Shown here one piece after another: positions 1 to 9,413 of a stretch of DNA of 64,000 nucleotides. The position numbers were made by a program, and so were the translations under genes. Location of the stretch: assembly GCF_037138995.1 (NCBI RefSeq), contig NZ_JBAXHI010000017.1:17816-81815 (forward strand), given 5' to 3'. How positions within the stretch are numbered: the first letter of the stretch is position 1; every line of letters starts with the position of its first letter. This DNA comes from Chlorohelix sp037138995. Its GTDB lineage: Bacteria; Chloroflexota; Chloroflexia; Chloroheliales; Chloroheliaceae. The notes below the pieces were generated by a model. It was given only the letters and a program-made list of their open reading frames with translations, was not told where the DNA came from and searched no databases.

Positions 1-280
1 CCATGTATGCCAGTGGGTTTTCGCTTTCCTCTCCGCTGTCGGCGATTTTGATTATTGTAATCACTTTGCTTGCTCCGGCGAGACGCATAGCTTTTGTCAT
101 TGCCGGAACTAATGCCAGCACTGCTTCAAGCTCTCCCTGTACCCACGTTCCCAACGGACCTACCTGATATTTGAGTCCTGATTGCTCTATCACCGCAATA
201 GCTTTGTCCACAAAAGCATAAGGCGCAGATGGGTCATTCGTTAGTGGATTCGGTAATACTTGTAAATCAGCAATAACCAC
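1..280 (-). CDS. Thiamine-binding protein, MTH1187/YqgV family (partial, 3' end outside window)
   Basis: About 93 codons of the N-terminal part are visible and the gene runs off the left edge. The translation begins VVIADLQVLPNP and continues with GLKYQVGPLGTWVQGELE and VITIIKIADSGEE, the hallmark pattern of the small MTH1187/UPF0045 family. Its members bind thiamine or related pyrimidines and form ferredoxin-fold oligomers. The start is taken as GTG at 278-280, because GGAGG lies 7 nt upstream and family alignment begins there. A full family member is roughly 95-105 residues, so only a few codons should be missing. The role in the cell (thiamine salvage or sensing) is family knowledge and no thiamine gene is seen beside it. 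Confidence 0.8.
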   Translation of the reverse strand, partial: MVIADLQVLPNPLTNDPSAPYAFVDKAIAVIEQSGLKYQVGPLGTWVQGELEAVLALVPAMTKAMRLAGASKVITIIKIADSGEESENPLAYM

Positions 281-474
281 TTTGTTGCCTCCTTCTTGTT
301 TATATTTATATGGGAAAGCAAAACGTTGCTATCGCCAAATGAATCGACAAACTGAAACCTATCAATTCTTACGCTCTTGTAGTTGGCAAAGCGGTTCATT
401 CTTTCATGATAAATTACTATTGCCGAATTTAATCTTTCCCCTGTTTAAATCTTTTTTATTTACTCAAAAGACCG

Positions 475-864
475 CTACTTCTCAGCAGGATACTCGCCTA
501 GTTCGGCTAAAATACGTTGCGCGATTTCTTCGCAGCGTGTCGGTTCGTTCTCCCAAGCAGATGCAGCCGCATAGCTTGCACAAGCGGAGCAACCATATAC
601 GCTTGACTGAAAAATCTCAACTTCCAGACCAGCGGTTGCGCCCGCTTTTTGTTCGAGGGACTCCAATTCTTCCGCAAATTCAGCGGGAAGCACCCCCTCT
701 TTTATAGAATGTGCCGCACAAAGAGCCTCTATTGCCTCTTTCCTGAGAACTTCAAGGCGTTCGTTGAACCACATCGTAAGATGGGTTTGCTGCCACGCCT
801 TGTAACGCATGCGAGAGCGAGGCGTACCTTCTCTTTGGTATTCTTTAGAATTTCTACGAGGCAT
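475..864 (-). CDS. Hypothetical protein with a CSAC motif, 129 aa
   Basis: I do not recognise this family. The protein is charged and mostly helical in look. It has an Arg/Lys-rich start (MPRRNSKEYQREG), a Glu-rich middle and a cluster of small residues around YGCSACASYAAASAW, whose C-x-x-C could bind a metal or form a disulfide. There is no signal peptide or membrane segment. It lies 194 bp upstream of the thiamine-binding-type gene on the same strand, so the two could be cotranscribed. The opposite strand also carries open frames here, but their composition is poor; this frame has the protein-like composition. The coding call is moderate and the function is unknown. Confidence 0.5.
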   Translation of the reverse strand: MPRRNSKEYQREGTPRSRMRYKAWQQTHLTMWFNERLEVLRKEAIEALCAAHSIKEGVLPAEFAEELESLEQKAGATAGLEVEIFQSSVYGCSACASYAAASAWENEPTRCEEIAQRILAELGEYPAEK

Positions 865-1054
865 ATCCAGCTTTCTTTGATTATGAAAGGGAAAAAACAG
901 CTTGTAATATTACCCCTAGCAACCCGTACAAGTGAGGGTTCTATTCGGGCTACCACCGGGCAGTGATTTGAACTCTTCTTGCGAAATAAATTGTACCCGT
1001 TTTCTGGTATTTGTGACACATTGTTAAATAGATCACAAGAAAAACCATATCCCG

Positions 1055-1063
1055 TGATATAAT
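1055..1063 (+). promoter_or_regulatory. Extended -10 promoter for the hybrid histidine kinase
   Basis: TGATATAAT is a perfect extended -10 box. No convincing -35 is seen, which fits extended -10 promoters. Just upstream, TTGTGA (1011-1016) and TCACAA (1033-1038) form an inverted repeat with a 16-nt gap, a possible regulator site; the gap is too wide for a standard CRP site. The kinase start lies about 95 nt downstream. Confidence 0.5.
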
Positions 1064-1159
1064 TTTAATTAATGTTGTAAAATAACAATATAAGAGGTGG
1101 AGCCATTAATACTAAACTTGCTGCAAACATTATGCTATAAAGTTTCCCCCGGAGGCAAT

Positions 1160-4100
1160 ATGGACGCTGATGTTCTGAGTGACTCTTGCAAAATTCTAAT
1201 CATCGAGAACTCTTCAGAAGATAGAGCTATCGTAAAGGGTTATTTGAGCCAAGACCGCAACCGCACCTACCTGTTTGAAGAAAGCGAACATGGAAAAACC
1301 GGGCTTGAGCTTTGTCTAACCGGGCAGCCCGACTTAATTCTGTTGGAGTTCCGACTTCCTGATATGACAGGCTTGGAATTTCTGAAAGCTTTGTCCGAAC
1401 GGGTGCGGGAACTACCCTGCCCAATAATAGTCTTCAACGGACAAGGTAACGAGAATGTTTCCACCGAGTGCATGAAATATGGGGCGTATGATTATCTGGT
1501 TAAAGATACGCTTACCCCCGAAAGTCTCCAACTCTCTGTTCAAACCAGCCTTCAAATCTACCAGCGCAAGTTACAAGAATACTACTTTCGTAATTCCTCG
1601 ATTCTTGAGAGTATCAGCGATGCTTTCTATGCCCTCGATGCGGATGAGAAGTTCATTTATGTGAATCGCAAAACAGAAGAACTATGGAATATGCGCCGGG
1701 AAGAACTACTCGGCAAAAAAATCTGGGATATATTTTCGCAAACAATTGGTTCTCTGTCTTACCAACTTTTACGACAAGCTATAACCGAGCAGGTTACAGT
1801 TAGTTTTGAAATCTATTCTAATTTCATTCAGCGGTGGGTAAAGGTTAGAGTTTACCCATCAGACGGAGGGATTTCGGTTTATTTCCAAGATATAACGGCG
1901 CAGAAACAAGCTGAAGAACAAATGCAGCGCTGGAATCAAGAATTGGAAATGCGGGTGGAGAAGCGTACTGCGGCACTTGCAACCGAGATTGCGGAGCGCA
2001 AGAGGACTGAGGAGAAACTTCAAGAGACTAAAGAACTATACCTGAGCCTGTTTAATACCATAGTAGTGTTGCACGGTCTGGATGGCACAATCCTAGCCTC
2101 TAATCCAAGCGCGGAACGTATATTGGGTATTCTAACGGCGCATATAACAGGGCGTACCTCCTTTGACTCCAGCTGGCAAGCTCTCCACGAAGATGGCACT
2201 CCTTTTCCGGGAGAAACTCACCCAGCGATGATAACTTTGCAGACCGGAAAAGCCTGTAGAGAAATTATAATGGGCTTGCGCGGGTCTGATGATACGATGA
2301 AATGGATTTTGATAAACAGCGAGCCTTTGTACCAGACGGACGGAACCACTTTACGGGGTGTGGTCGCTTCTTTTAGCGACATAACAGAAAAATATGTAGT
2401 TGCACGGGCAATCTATGAGAGCGAGGAGCGTTACCACTCTCTGTATGACAACAATCTTTATGGTGTGTTATTGGCGGAGGCAGATGGTAGCATATTGGCG
2501 GCTAATCCGGCGGTTTGTCAGATGTTGGGATACGAAGAGCAAGAAATCATAGCGTTGGGTCGGGACGGTGTGGTTGAACGGAGTGCGGAACAAATACAGC
2601 GCGACCATGAGCAATTGCAGATTTTTGGTAAGATTCAGCGGGAAACCGTTTTCATTCATAAGAATGGAACTAGGCTGCTGTGTGAGGATGCTACCAGTAT
2701 TTACCGGGATAAAAATGGTCAGGAACAGATTTGTGTCGTAATTCACGACATCAGCGCACGCAAAAATGCGGTGGAAGCTTTGCGTCAGAGCGAAGAACGT
2801 TTTCGCATCCTTGCCGAGAATAGCATCGATATGATTAGCATGCTGTCACCTGAAAGAGTTTTCGAGTATATCTCACCTGCCTGCCAAAGAATAATAGGTT
2901 TCACGCCGGAAGAATTAATTGGGCATCACTACAACGAACATATTCACCCGGACGATCTGGAGGCTCTTCAAAAAAATCGGGCAAATCGGTTAGAGCAAAA
3001 TAACAAGTCTTTCATAACCTGTCGCGCCCGCTGTAAAAACGGCGAGTACATTTGGGTGGAAAATAGCTCTCAGGCCATAACCGATCCGGTTACTGGTCAA
3101 CTGCTCAATATCATCTCTGTAACTCGTGATATAACCGAACGGCGGAAAATAGAGGAGGCTTTGGCAGATGAGAAACTCAAAGCTAAAAACCTTGAGTCTT
3201 TAGGAGTGCTGGCTGGAAGAATCGCCCACGATTTTAACAATATCCTAACTGCTATTCTGGGTAGTATCTCCCTTGCCAAAATCCAATTGGAGACTCAAGA
3301 AATACTTGAACAAACCTTAGCCGAAGCCGAAGCAGCCACCTTTAGAGCAGCGGGGCTGGTATCTCAATTACTAACCTTTGCTCAGGGTGGCGCACCCATA
3401 CGGGAAAAAGCCAAATTGCACGAAATTATCCTTGATACAGTTCAGTTTTTAACGGGTGGCTCCACTACGAAATGCATTTTCAAGTTATCACCTCACCTGT
3501 GGATGGTGGAAGTTGACCGAACCCAACTCAGCCAAGTGCTTCAAAATATAACCTTAAATTCCATGTATGCTATGCCTAAAGGCGGAAATATAAACATAGA
3601 AGCCCTCAATGTCAGTTTGGATGAAACCGAAACATTTGACTTAAAACCCGGTAACTATGTGCATATAACTATTCAAGATGAGGGAAGCGGCATCAAGCCG
3701 GAAGATTTGAATCGGGTATTTGACCCTTATTACACCACCAAACCATTGGGCAGTGGTTTGGGTTTAGCAATAGCTTACTCAATCATAAAAAAACATGGAG
3801 GAGCTATAACAATAGAAAGCGAGTGGGGACGAGGTACGAGGGTGAGCATTTATTTGCCGGCGGTAGGAAATGAGGAAGTACCGCCACCGCTGCAAAAACA
3901 ACAGACCCACTCGTTTGTCAAAGGGCGAGTGTTGTTGATGGACGATGAAAAAATGCTGCTTCGGATATCGGCAAAAGCTCTGAAAAGGATAGGTTTCGAG
4001 GTTGAAGAAGCTGCGGACGGGCAAGAAGCGCTTGAGAAATACAGGGAAGCTAAAAATAGGAAGCAGCCCTTTACACTGGTAATATTGGACTTGACCATAC

Positions 4101-4294
4101 CGGGCGGCATGGGTGGTCTGGAAACTATCGAAAAGCTGCTGCAACTAGACCCATCAGTAAAGGCAATTGTCTCAAGCGGTTATTCAAACGACCCGGTGCT
4201 GGCAAAATACGGGGACTATGGCTTTGTGGACGTACTTAAAAAACCCTACAATTTGGCAACGCTGGAGGAAGTAGTAAGACAGGTTATTCATTAA
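1160..4294 (+). CDS. Hybrid sensor histidine kinase: pseudo-receiver, four PAS, HisKA, HATPase, receiver
   Basis: This 1044-residue cytoplasmic protein has no membrane segment. Domains in order are an N-terminal receiver-like domain (about 10-130), four PAS/PAC domains (about 145-250, 300-425, 430-545 and 555-680) with a coiled coil near 265-300, a HisKA domain with phospho-His690 in RIAHDFNNIL, an HATPase domain with the N box (NITLNSMYAMP) and DEGSG and GSGLGLA boxes, and a C-terminal receiver with Asp977 in ILDLTIPGG. The N-terminal receiver has Glu63 (LLEFRLPDM) where the phospho-accepting Asp should be, and EN in place of the usual acidic pair, so it probably cannot be phosphorylated normally. 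The start chosen is ATG at 1160 behind GGAGG. A GTG 63 nt upstream is in frame but has no obvious ribosome site. No partner regulator is adjacent, so it is an orphan and its signal is unknown. Confidence 0.9.
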   Translation: MDADVLSDSCKILIIENSSEDRAIVKGYLSQDRNRTYLFEESEHGKTGLELCLTGQPDLILLEFRLPDMTGLEFLKALSERVRELPCPIIVFNGQGNENVSTECMKYGAYDYLVKDTLTPESLQLSVQTSLQIYQRKLQEYYFRNSSILESISDAFYALDADEKFIYVNRKTEELWNMRREELLGKKIWDIFSQTIGSLSYQLLRQAITEQVTVSFEIYSNFIQRWVKVRVYPSDGGISVYFQDITAQKQAEEQMQRWNQELEMRVEKRTAALATEIAERKRTEEKLQETKELYLSLFNTIVVLHGLDGTILASNPSAERILGILTAHITGRTSFDSSWQALHEDGTPFPGETHPAMITLQTGKACREIIMGLRGSDDTMKWILINSEPLYQTDGTTLRGVVASFSDITEKYVVARAIYESEERYHSLYDNNLYGVLLAEADGSILAANPAVCQMLGYEEQEIIALGRDGVVERSAEQIQRDHEQLQIFGKIQRETVFIHKNGTRLLCEDATSIYRDKNGQEQICVVIHDISARKNAVEALRQSEERFRILAENSIDMISMLSPERVFEYISPACQRIIGFTPEELIGHHYNEHIHPDDLEALQKNRANRLEQNNKSFITCRARCKNGEYIWVENSSQAITDPVTGQLLNIISVTRDITERRKIEEALADEKLKAKNLESLGVLAGRIAHDFNNILTAILGSISLAKIQLETQEILEQTLAEAEAATFRAAGLVSQLLTFAQGGAPIREKAKLHEIILDTVQFLTGGSTTKCIFKLSPHLWMVEVDRTQLSQVLQNITLNSMYAMPKGGNINIEALNVSLDETETFDLKPGNYVHITIQDEGSGIKPEDLNRVFDPYYTTKPLGSGLGLAIAYSIIKKHGGAITIESEWGRGTRVSIYLPAVGNEEVPPPLQKQQTHSFVKGRVLLMDDEKMLLRISAKALKRIGFEVEEAADGQEALEKYREAKNRKQPFTLVILDLTIPGGMGGLETIEKLLQLDPSVKAIVSSGYSNDPVLAKYGDYGFVDVLKKPYNLATLEEVVRQVIH

Positions 4295-4463
4295 TTTTAG
4301 GGTAGCTGCACAGCAAGGACAAAAAGGGGTTGGTGTTCACTCTCTTTTCCCCCTTAAAGGGTTAGGGGTGAATAGTTACGAATAAGGAAAAGCATACTTC
4401 CCCGACCTGTTATACTTATAAAGGCGATAAAAACAATAGCGCAAGGATATAGATTGCCAAGAT

Positions 4464-5360
4464 ATGTTCATCAAAACCGAGAATAACCACTCTAACGTCA
4501 AAGTAACATTGAAGTTGAACAAAGCCGTTGCGATAGCAAGCGCAATTTCTGGAATAACCGCGCTATTATATGCTCGTATGTTTGAGCGTAAATGGCTTGA
4601 AGTAACCAATCACCGAGTCGAAATTCATAACTTACCGCAAGCATGGCAGGGCTTTCGCTTTGCGTGGATGAGTGATTTACATCTGGGCTATAAACCTTCT
4701 TATGAGCCGGTTAGAGCCGCCTTTGACCGGGTTATTGCCGCGAAGCCCGATTTGATTCTTCTGGGTGGAGATTATATGGATCGGGGAAAATGGAAGCCTG
4801 TTTGCGATGAACTTTTTGGCAAATTGGCGGCATCCGGGATTCCGATTGTGGGTATCTGGGGCAATCACGATTATTTTGGCAATCGCCGCGACCCTGACAA
4901 AAACCTAGCGCATTTCGAGCAGTTGGGCATCCGAATTCTGATTAACGAGGATTTCTGCATGGAAAGGCAGGGTATCCCACAATACTTTATCGGACTAGAT
5001 GATATTTTGAAAGGCGTGCCAGAACCAATTAGAGCTAAAAAATATCTTCCTGAAGGAGCAAAGCCGCTGGTAACACTCTCGCACAATCCCAACTATATCC
5101 GGCGCATGCCTGAAAACTACTCCGAAATTGTTTTATCCGGTCATACACATGGTGGGCAGCTTAACCCACTACCACTACACCGCAAACTGAATTGGCTGCG
5201 CTATTCCACCGGCAAACACCACTCGCTTTATCCTACCGGTTGGTACAATGTAAACGGCAATCGCCTGTACACCGGCAGAGGAGTAGGAGTGACACATTGG
5301 CCGCTACGCTTCGGCTCACGTCCAGAATTGGCAATATTCGAATTACAATCCTGCAATTGA
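4464..5360 (+). CDS. Metallophosphoesterase, YkuE/YaeI-like, membrane-anchored
   Basis: A 298-residue calcineurin-like phosphoesterase. All five signature blocks are visible: MSDLHLG, GGDYMDRG, GNHDYFG, LSHNP and SGHTHGGQL. They supply the Asp/His/Asn ligands of a two-metal centre. A hydrophobic stretch near residues 18-38 should anchor the enzyme to the membrane with the catalytic domain outside, as in YkuE. Family members hydrolyse phosphodiester or pyrophosphate bonds, some in lipid or envelope precursors; the substrate here is not known. The nearest purine-rich ribosome site (AAGGA) is about 16 nt upstream, which is far, so the start could be imprecise. Confidence 0.85.
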   Translation: MFIKTENNHSNVKVTLKLNKAVAIASAISGITALLYARMFERKWLEVTNHRVEIHNLPQAWQGFRFAWMSDLHLGYKPSYEPVRAAFDRVIAAKPDLILLGGDYMDRGKWKPVCDELFGKLAASGIPIVGIWGNHDYFGNRRDPDKNLAHFEQLGIRILINEDFCMERQGIPQYFIGLDDILKGVPEPIRAKKYLPEGAKPLVTLSHNPNYIRRMPENYSEIVLSGHTHGGQLNPLPLHRKLNWLRYSTGKHHSLYPTGWYNVNGNRLYTGRGVGVTHWPLRFGSRPELAIFELQSCN

Positions 5361-5391
5361 TTTAGCTTTTACTCCGTTTAAACCAGAGGGA

Positions 5392-7155
5392 TTATTCGCG
5401 GATGTAGCGCGGTAGCTTCACAAAAAAGCTAGTTCCAACACCTACTTCACTCTCCACCCAGATATGACCACCATGTAACTCTACCAACGAACGAGCAATC
5501 GGTAGCCCTAGCCCAGTTCCGCTGGTAGTGTCGTTCTGTTCATGGATGGGGCGACGATAGAAACGGTCAAAAATATGCGTCATCTCCTCTTCAGGGATAC
5601 CATTACCGCTATCTTTGACCTCAATAATAATCCAGTTTTCTTCTACTAAGATTCCCACCGTAACATTACCGCTATTTGAGGTATATTTTATGGCGTTGGT
5701 AAGTAAATTTACCATAATCTGCTCAAGGCGGCGGCGGTCAGCCTTCACCCAATATTCCTGATCAGGTTTTACAAGGCTGAACTTTTGAGAGCGTTCTTCA
5801 AAAAGCGGGGTCAAAGTATGGGCGGTTGCCGCCACCGCTTCTACCACCTCCAAAGGCTCCAACCGCAACTGAATACTACCCTGTTCAAGGCGGGTAGCAT
5901 CGAGCAAGTCGCTAAGCAAATTATTCAACCGCTCACTATTACGGCGAATATTCGCAACCAAACGTAGAAGGGCAGGAGATAGGTCGGGAGGCAAGCTAGT
6001 TTCAAGCAACCCCGCGCTCATCTTGATGGCAGACAGCGGGGCGCGTAGGTCGTGCGCCGTCATAGATAGGAATCTTTCCTTCTCCCGGTATAGCTGCGCT
6101 TTTTCCAGAGCCAGACCCGCTTTGGTGGCAAAGGTTGCCAGCAACGCTTTATCTTCAAGACTAAATCCACGAGCAGTGGCGGAATACACTTCCAGCACAC
6201 CGCTGATTTTACCGTATTGCCGAATAGGAGCAATTAGCATGGCGTGGGGCTTTACACCATCAAGAAAAGGCTGTAGGTGTTCGAGATCGGCTTTTTCATG
6301 CAAGCTAATTGTCTCGTCAGCCTCTAGCAATTTAGCAGCAGGCGAATTTTCCGTTGCTTGAAAAGTATGAACGCAGGTTTCTGGGTTCAACCCAACTTGC
6401 GCTTTCAAGTTGAAGCGATTATGTTTTTCTTCAAATACATAAAGAGCGGCGGCGGGCAATTCGAGTAATCGGCAAGCCGCTCCCGTAATTTGACCAAAAA
6501 GTTCCTCTGGGTCAATAGTACGATTAAGTATATCTGCCATCTCCGCGAGCATTTCAGCACGTTTATGCGCCATCTCAACCGTGTTGTACAATCTGGCATT
6601 AATCAATGCCACCGCTGCCTGACGAGCAAACAGAGTCAACCACCATTCATCCTCTGAGGTAAACTCAGTTGCATCCTGCTTATCGGTCATGTAAAGGTCG
6701 CCGACTACCCTATCATTAATAGAAACGGGTACGCCTAGCAAACTGGTCATAACAGGGTGTTTGGGAGGGAAACCGCTCCGGCGCGGGTCTAATGCCATAT
6801 CGCGCACTCGAATAGGTTTGCCCTGCTTAATCAACACACCTAGCAAGCCATGCCCACGCGGGGGCTGTCCTATATTTTCCCGGTCTTGTTGAGGAATCCC
6901 GCTGGTAATAAATGAGGTTATAACGCCCTGCTCATTGACAATTCCCAAAGCAGTATATTTGGCATTAGCAAATTCACGGGCTGTATCAGCAATACGCTGT
7001 AAAACCGTGGTAAGATCTAATTCGCTGGAAATAATAAGTGAGGCATTAGCCAGCGCTTGCAACCGCTCCATCAAACTAAAATTAAAAGATTCTCCAGCAT
7101 GGTTTTCAAGGGAAAACTGCACTGTTGGTTCATAGGGACCACTACTCAAAGCCAA
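5392..7155 (-). CDS. GAF-GAF sensor histidine kinase
   Basis: This 587-residue soluble kinase carries two GAF domains (about 45-190 and 210-350), a HisKA domain with His368 in MTAHDLRAPLSAIK, and an HATPase domain whose blocks are LLTNAIKYT, VKDSGNGIPEEE, RFYRRP and GTGLGLPIARSLVE. GAF domains usually bind small ligands or chromophores. The first ends in a VPVSINDRVVGDLYM segment typical of the family, and no bilin-attachment Cys is evident in the usual position. There is no transmembrane helix and no neighbouring response regulator, so the partner must lie elsewhere. It converges with the phosphoesterase gene with only 31 bp between them. Confidence 0.9.
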   Translation of the reverse strand: MALSSGPYEPTVQFSLENHAGESFNFSLMERLQALANASLIISSELDLTTVLQRIADTAREFANAKYTALGIVNEQGVITSFITSGIPQQDRENIGQPPRGHGLLGVLIKQGKPIRVRDMALDPRRSGFPPKHPVMTSLLGVPVSINDRVVGDLYMTDKQDATEFTSEDEWWLTLFARQAAVALINARLYNTVEMAHKRAEMLAEMADILNRTIDPEELFGQITGAACRLLELPAAALYVFEEKHNRFNLKAQVGLNPETCVHTFQATENSPAAKLLEADETISLHEKADLEHLQPFLDGVKPHAMLIAPIRQYGKISGVLEVYSATARGFSLEDKALLATFATKAGLALEKAQLYREKERFLSMTAHDLRAPLSAIKMSAGLLETSLPPDLSPALLRLVANIRRNSERLNNLLSDLLDATRLEQGSIQLRLEPLEVVEAVAATAHTLTPLFEERSQKFSLVKPDQEYWVKADRRRLEQIMVNLLTNAIKYTSNSGNVTVGILVEENWIIIEVKDSGNGIPEEEMTHIFDRFYRRPIHEQNDTTSGTGLGLPIARSLVELHGGHIWVESEVGVGTSFFVKLPRYIRE

Positions 7156-7271
7156 CTACCCCTCTTTTTCTAAGGCTTGAGATACGGGTTTATATATTAA
7201 TTATAAGCATACCAATTGATTCCAAATTGTCAACAAGGAAATTTTAGCTTTTTCTTAAACGGTTATTTGAC

Positions 7272-7302
7272 AAAAAAAAGACTGCCACAAAAATGTGACA
7301 GT
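7272..7302 (-). terminator. Rho-independent terminator of the SAM-riboswitch operon
   Basis: Read on the minus strand, ACTGTCACA and TGTGGCAGT form a 9-bp stem (one G-U or mismatch) around a TTTT loop, followed by C and a run of eight T. It lies about 100 bp after the last permease gene and closes the four-gene operon. Confidence 0.85.
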
Positions 7303-7399
7303 TATTGTTAAGTTTGCTCTGCCCGATGCGGACACCGCACCAAGTTTCATCTTCTTGTATTGAAAATTCGTTTATAGTATTTGCATAAGTAGCAAAATT

Positions 7400-8314
7400 T
7401 TAGGCAACTCTTTCTTTCTTTTTAAGACGGGGAGCAGCCACCACCGCGCGGAAATTGCCTACTACCAATAGCGTGATACTCAAAGCAAAGCCGGGAGCTA
7501 ACGCCAGCCATGGCGCAGTCAGCAAATAAACTTGGGCGCTAGTCAACATGTTCCCCCAACTCGCATTGGGTAATAGGATTCCCGCTCCCAAAAAACTGGC
7601 AGTTGCTTCCAAGATTACCGCTCTTCTTAGCTCAGAAACACCCGCGATAAATAACACCGGACCGAGCGCAGGCATTATACCGCGAATCAAAATCCGTGAA
7701 GCAGAAGCGCCTATCGATTGGCTGGCTTCTACCCAAAGCATCTCTTTTAGCTCACGTACCTGACCACGCGCCAATCGGGCAACGGGCATCCAACCGGTAA
7801 GCCCAATGGTTAGAATAAGCTGGAATTCTCCTGCGCCGTACACAGCCGCCACCAAAAGTATGATTATTATAGTTGGCACTGCCAAGCTGAAATCTACAAA
7901 ACGCATTATTAGGTTATCCAGCCACCCGCCTAGATAGCCCGCCAAACTGCCAAAAGCAGTACCGAGTAATAGGGAAATAGCTGCCGAACTGAAACCTATT
8001 ATTAGCGAAACTCGCGCACCCGCCAGCACCCGCGCTAAAACATCCCGCCCATTTTCATCGGTTCCAAGCAGCGCGTTGAAACTAGGAGGCTCTACAAAAC
8101 GATATAAGTCAATTCGGTTGGGGTCAATGCGAATAAACAATGGACCCGTTAGGAGTAACACAAACCACAGTAACCCTAAAATAACCGGGATAGAAATACG
8201 GCGTTTTAGCAGTCGGTTTGTAAGTAATAGCCGATTTTTAACCGCTTTAGCGCCCCCCGGTAAAACTCGCACCAGTGGGGCAAGGCTTTCATTTCTTTCG
8301 TCAATTTCAACCAT
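7400..8314 (-). CDS. Oligopeptide/dipeptide-type ABC transporter permease, DppC/OppC-like
   Basis: A 304-residue inner-membrane permease of the binding-protein-dependent class 1 fold. The N-terminal OppC_N-like segment has a first helix near 37-57 (PVILGLLWFVLLL). It is followed by GTDENGRDVLARVLAGARVSL, characteristic of DppC/OppC. The EAA loop region reads VEASQSIGASASRILIRGIMP. The start codon overlaps the end of the upstream permease gene by 8 nt and has AAGGATT in front, so the pair is translationally linked. It is the last gene of the riboswitch-controlled operon. No ATPase gene follows. Confidence 0.92.
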   Translation of the reverse strand: MVEIDERNESLAPLVRVLPGGAKAVKNRLLLTNRLLKRRISIPVILGLLWFVLLLTGPLFIRIDPNRIDLYRFVEPPSFNALLGTDENGRDVLARVLAGARVSLIIGFSSAAISLLLGTAFGSLAGYLGGWLDNLIMRFVDFSLAVPTIIIILLVAAVYGAGEFQLILTIGLTGWMPVARLARGQVRELKEMLWVEASQSIGASASRILIRGIMPALGPVLFIAGVSELRRAVILEATASFLGAGILLPNASWGNMLTSAQVYLLTAPWLALAPGFALSITLLVVGNFRAVVAAPRLKKKERVA

Positions 8315-9260
8315 ACTTAATCCTTGGGTCGGCTAGATGATACAAAACATCGGATAACCAGCTACAAAACAGCACAGTAACCGCTACTAGCATGCTTATT
8401 GCCAGCACTACCGGATAATCGCGCCGCCCGAAGCTATCCACCATAAGTTGCCCTATTCCGGGCCAAGCAAACACCGCTTCCACCACTGCTGAACCTCCCA
8501 GCAAATCCGGCAGCGCCATTCCACCTAGGCTGATTATGGGTATCAGGGCATTGCGAATAGCGTGCCGAAATACCACCCAACTTTCACTCAAGCCCTTTGC
8601 TCTAGCGGTACGGATATAGTCTGCCGAAAGAGTTTCTGCCACCACTTCACGGGTGTTAAGGGCAAAAGTAGCGATATAGCCAGAACTTAGGCTGAGAGAC
8701 GGAAGTATCAAGTGAGCGAGGTGATCCAAAATGTTGCCGGAATTGCCCAAAGTTTCCTGACCTGCTGAGGGCAATATTTTCAAAGTGGCGGCAAAAATTA
8801 CGATTAGCAATAAACCCATCCATACACTTGGTACAGCCAAAATAATCAGAGCAGTATTAGAGACAAATTTGTCAAAAATGCTTCCTGAAAAGTACGCCGC
8901 AAGCGCACCCGCGCCAACCCCTAATACAATTGCAAGAGTAAAACAAACCAGCGCCAGTTCTAGCGTAGCGGGAAACCGCTCGGAGATAACTGCCAATGTA
9001 TCCTGTCGGTGGAAGTAGGAATAGCCGAAATCTCCCTTTGCCATATTACCCAACCAACGCCAAAGTTGTATTAGTAGCGGCTGATCCAGCCCAAGATTTT
9101 TAGCAATAGCCGCTTCCCGCTCACGATTGGATTGATCTGGTCCCATAAGAAATGCCACCGGACCACCGGGCGCTATTCTTAGGGCAAAAAAGACCACTAT
9201 TGCCAAAACAGCTAGAGTTAAAGCTGCATAGAAAAAACGTTTAACGGTGAATAGAAACAT
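8307..9260 (-). CDS. Oligopeptide/dipeptide-type ABC transporter permease, DppB/OppB-like
   Basis: A 317-residue permease starting MFLFTVKRFF. It has the DppB/OppB features: a first helix followed by FFALRIAPGGPVAFLMGP, a periplasmic loop, and the EAA motif region RTARAKGLSESWVVFRHAIRN. An in-frame start 45 nt further upstream exists, but the chosen ATG has AGGAA at good distance and matches the family N terminus. It forms a heterodimeric channel with the downstream DppC-like protein and receives substrate from the lipoprotein encoded just upstream. Confidence 0.92.
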   Translation of the reverse strand: MFLFTVKRFFYAALTLAVLAIVVFFALRIAPGGPVAFLMGPDQSNREREAAIAKNLGLDQPLLIQLWRWLGNMAKGDFGYSYFHRQDTLAVISERFPATLELALVCFTLAIVLGVGAGALAAYFSGSIFDKFVSNTALIILAVPSVWMGLLLIVIFAATLKILPSAGQETLGNSGNILDHLAHLILPSLSLSSGYIATFALNTREVVAETLSADYIRTARAKGLSESWVVFRHAIRNALIPIISLGGMALPDLLGGSAVVEAVFAWPGIGQLMVDSFGRRDYPVVLAISMLVAVTVLFCSWLSDVLYHLADPRIKYG

Positions 9261-9314
9261 TTCAATTCCTAATATTAAGCTGGCGGAAGTTCTCTCACCT
9301 AGCATTGCTTATAA

Positions 9315-9373
9315 ACAAGCGAGAAAGCCAGTATTCTTTCCTTTTCAGGATTGAGCAAAGACTCCCCGCTTGT
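9315..9373 (-). other. Intercistronic inverted repeat between binding-protein and permease genes
   Basis: ACAAGCG and CGCTTGT arms (7 bp) enclose about 45 nt in the gap after the solute-binding protein gene. Hairpins here in ABC operons often stabilise the upstream mRNA so that the binding protein is made in excess. That role is inferred from position only. Confidence 0.35.
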
Positions 9374-9413
9374 CTAATCTGTTATCAAACCTTTGCCATT
9401 TCAGGCAATTGAC

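Noticed and set aside
282..707. 141-codon open frame on the plus strand
   Set aside because: Composition is not protein-like, it spans the start region of one minus-strand gene and part of another, and it has no family signal; judged a shadow.
649..1019. Open frames on both strands of about 96-105 codons next to the kinase promoter
   Set aside because: They overlap the 129-residue gene or the promoter region, have no ribosome site and no recognisable motif.
1011..1038. CRP-type site (TTGTGA...TCACAA)
   Set aside because: The 16-nt spacing does not fit CRP/FNR-type sites; kept only as a remark.
865..1054. Possible structured RNA upstream of the 129-residue gene
   Set aside because: CGGGC repeats caught the eye, but no known riboswitch core or consistent stem set could be assembled.
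4295..4463. Terminator after the hybrid kinase
   Set aside because: Runs of C and G near 4325-4370 suggest a stem, but pairing is poor and there is no T run.
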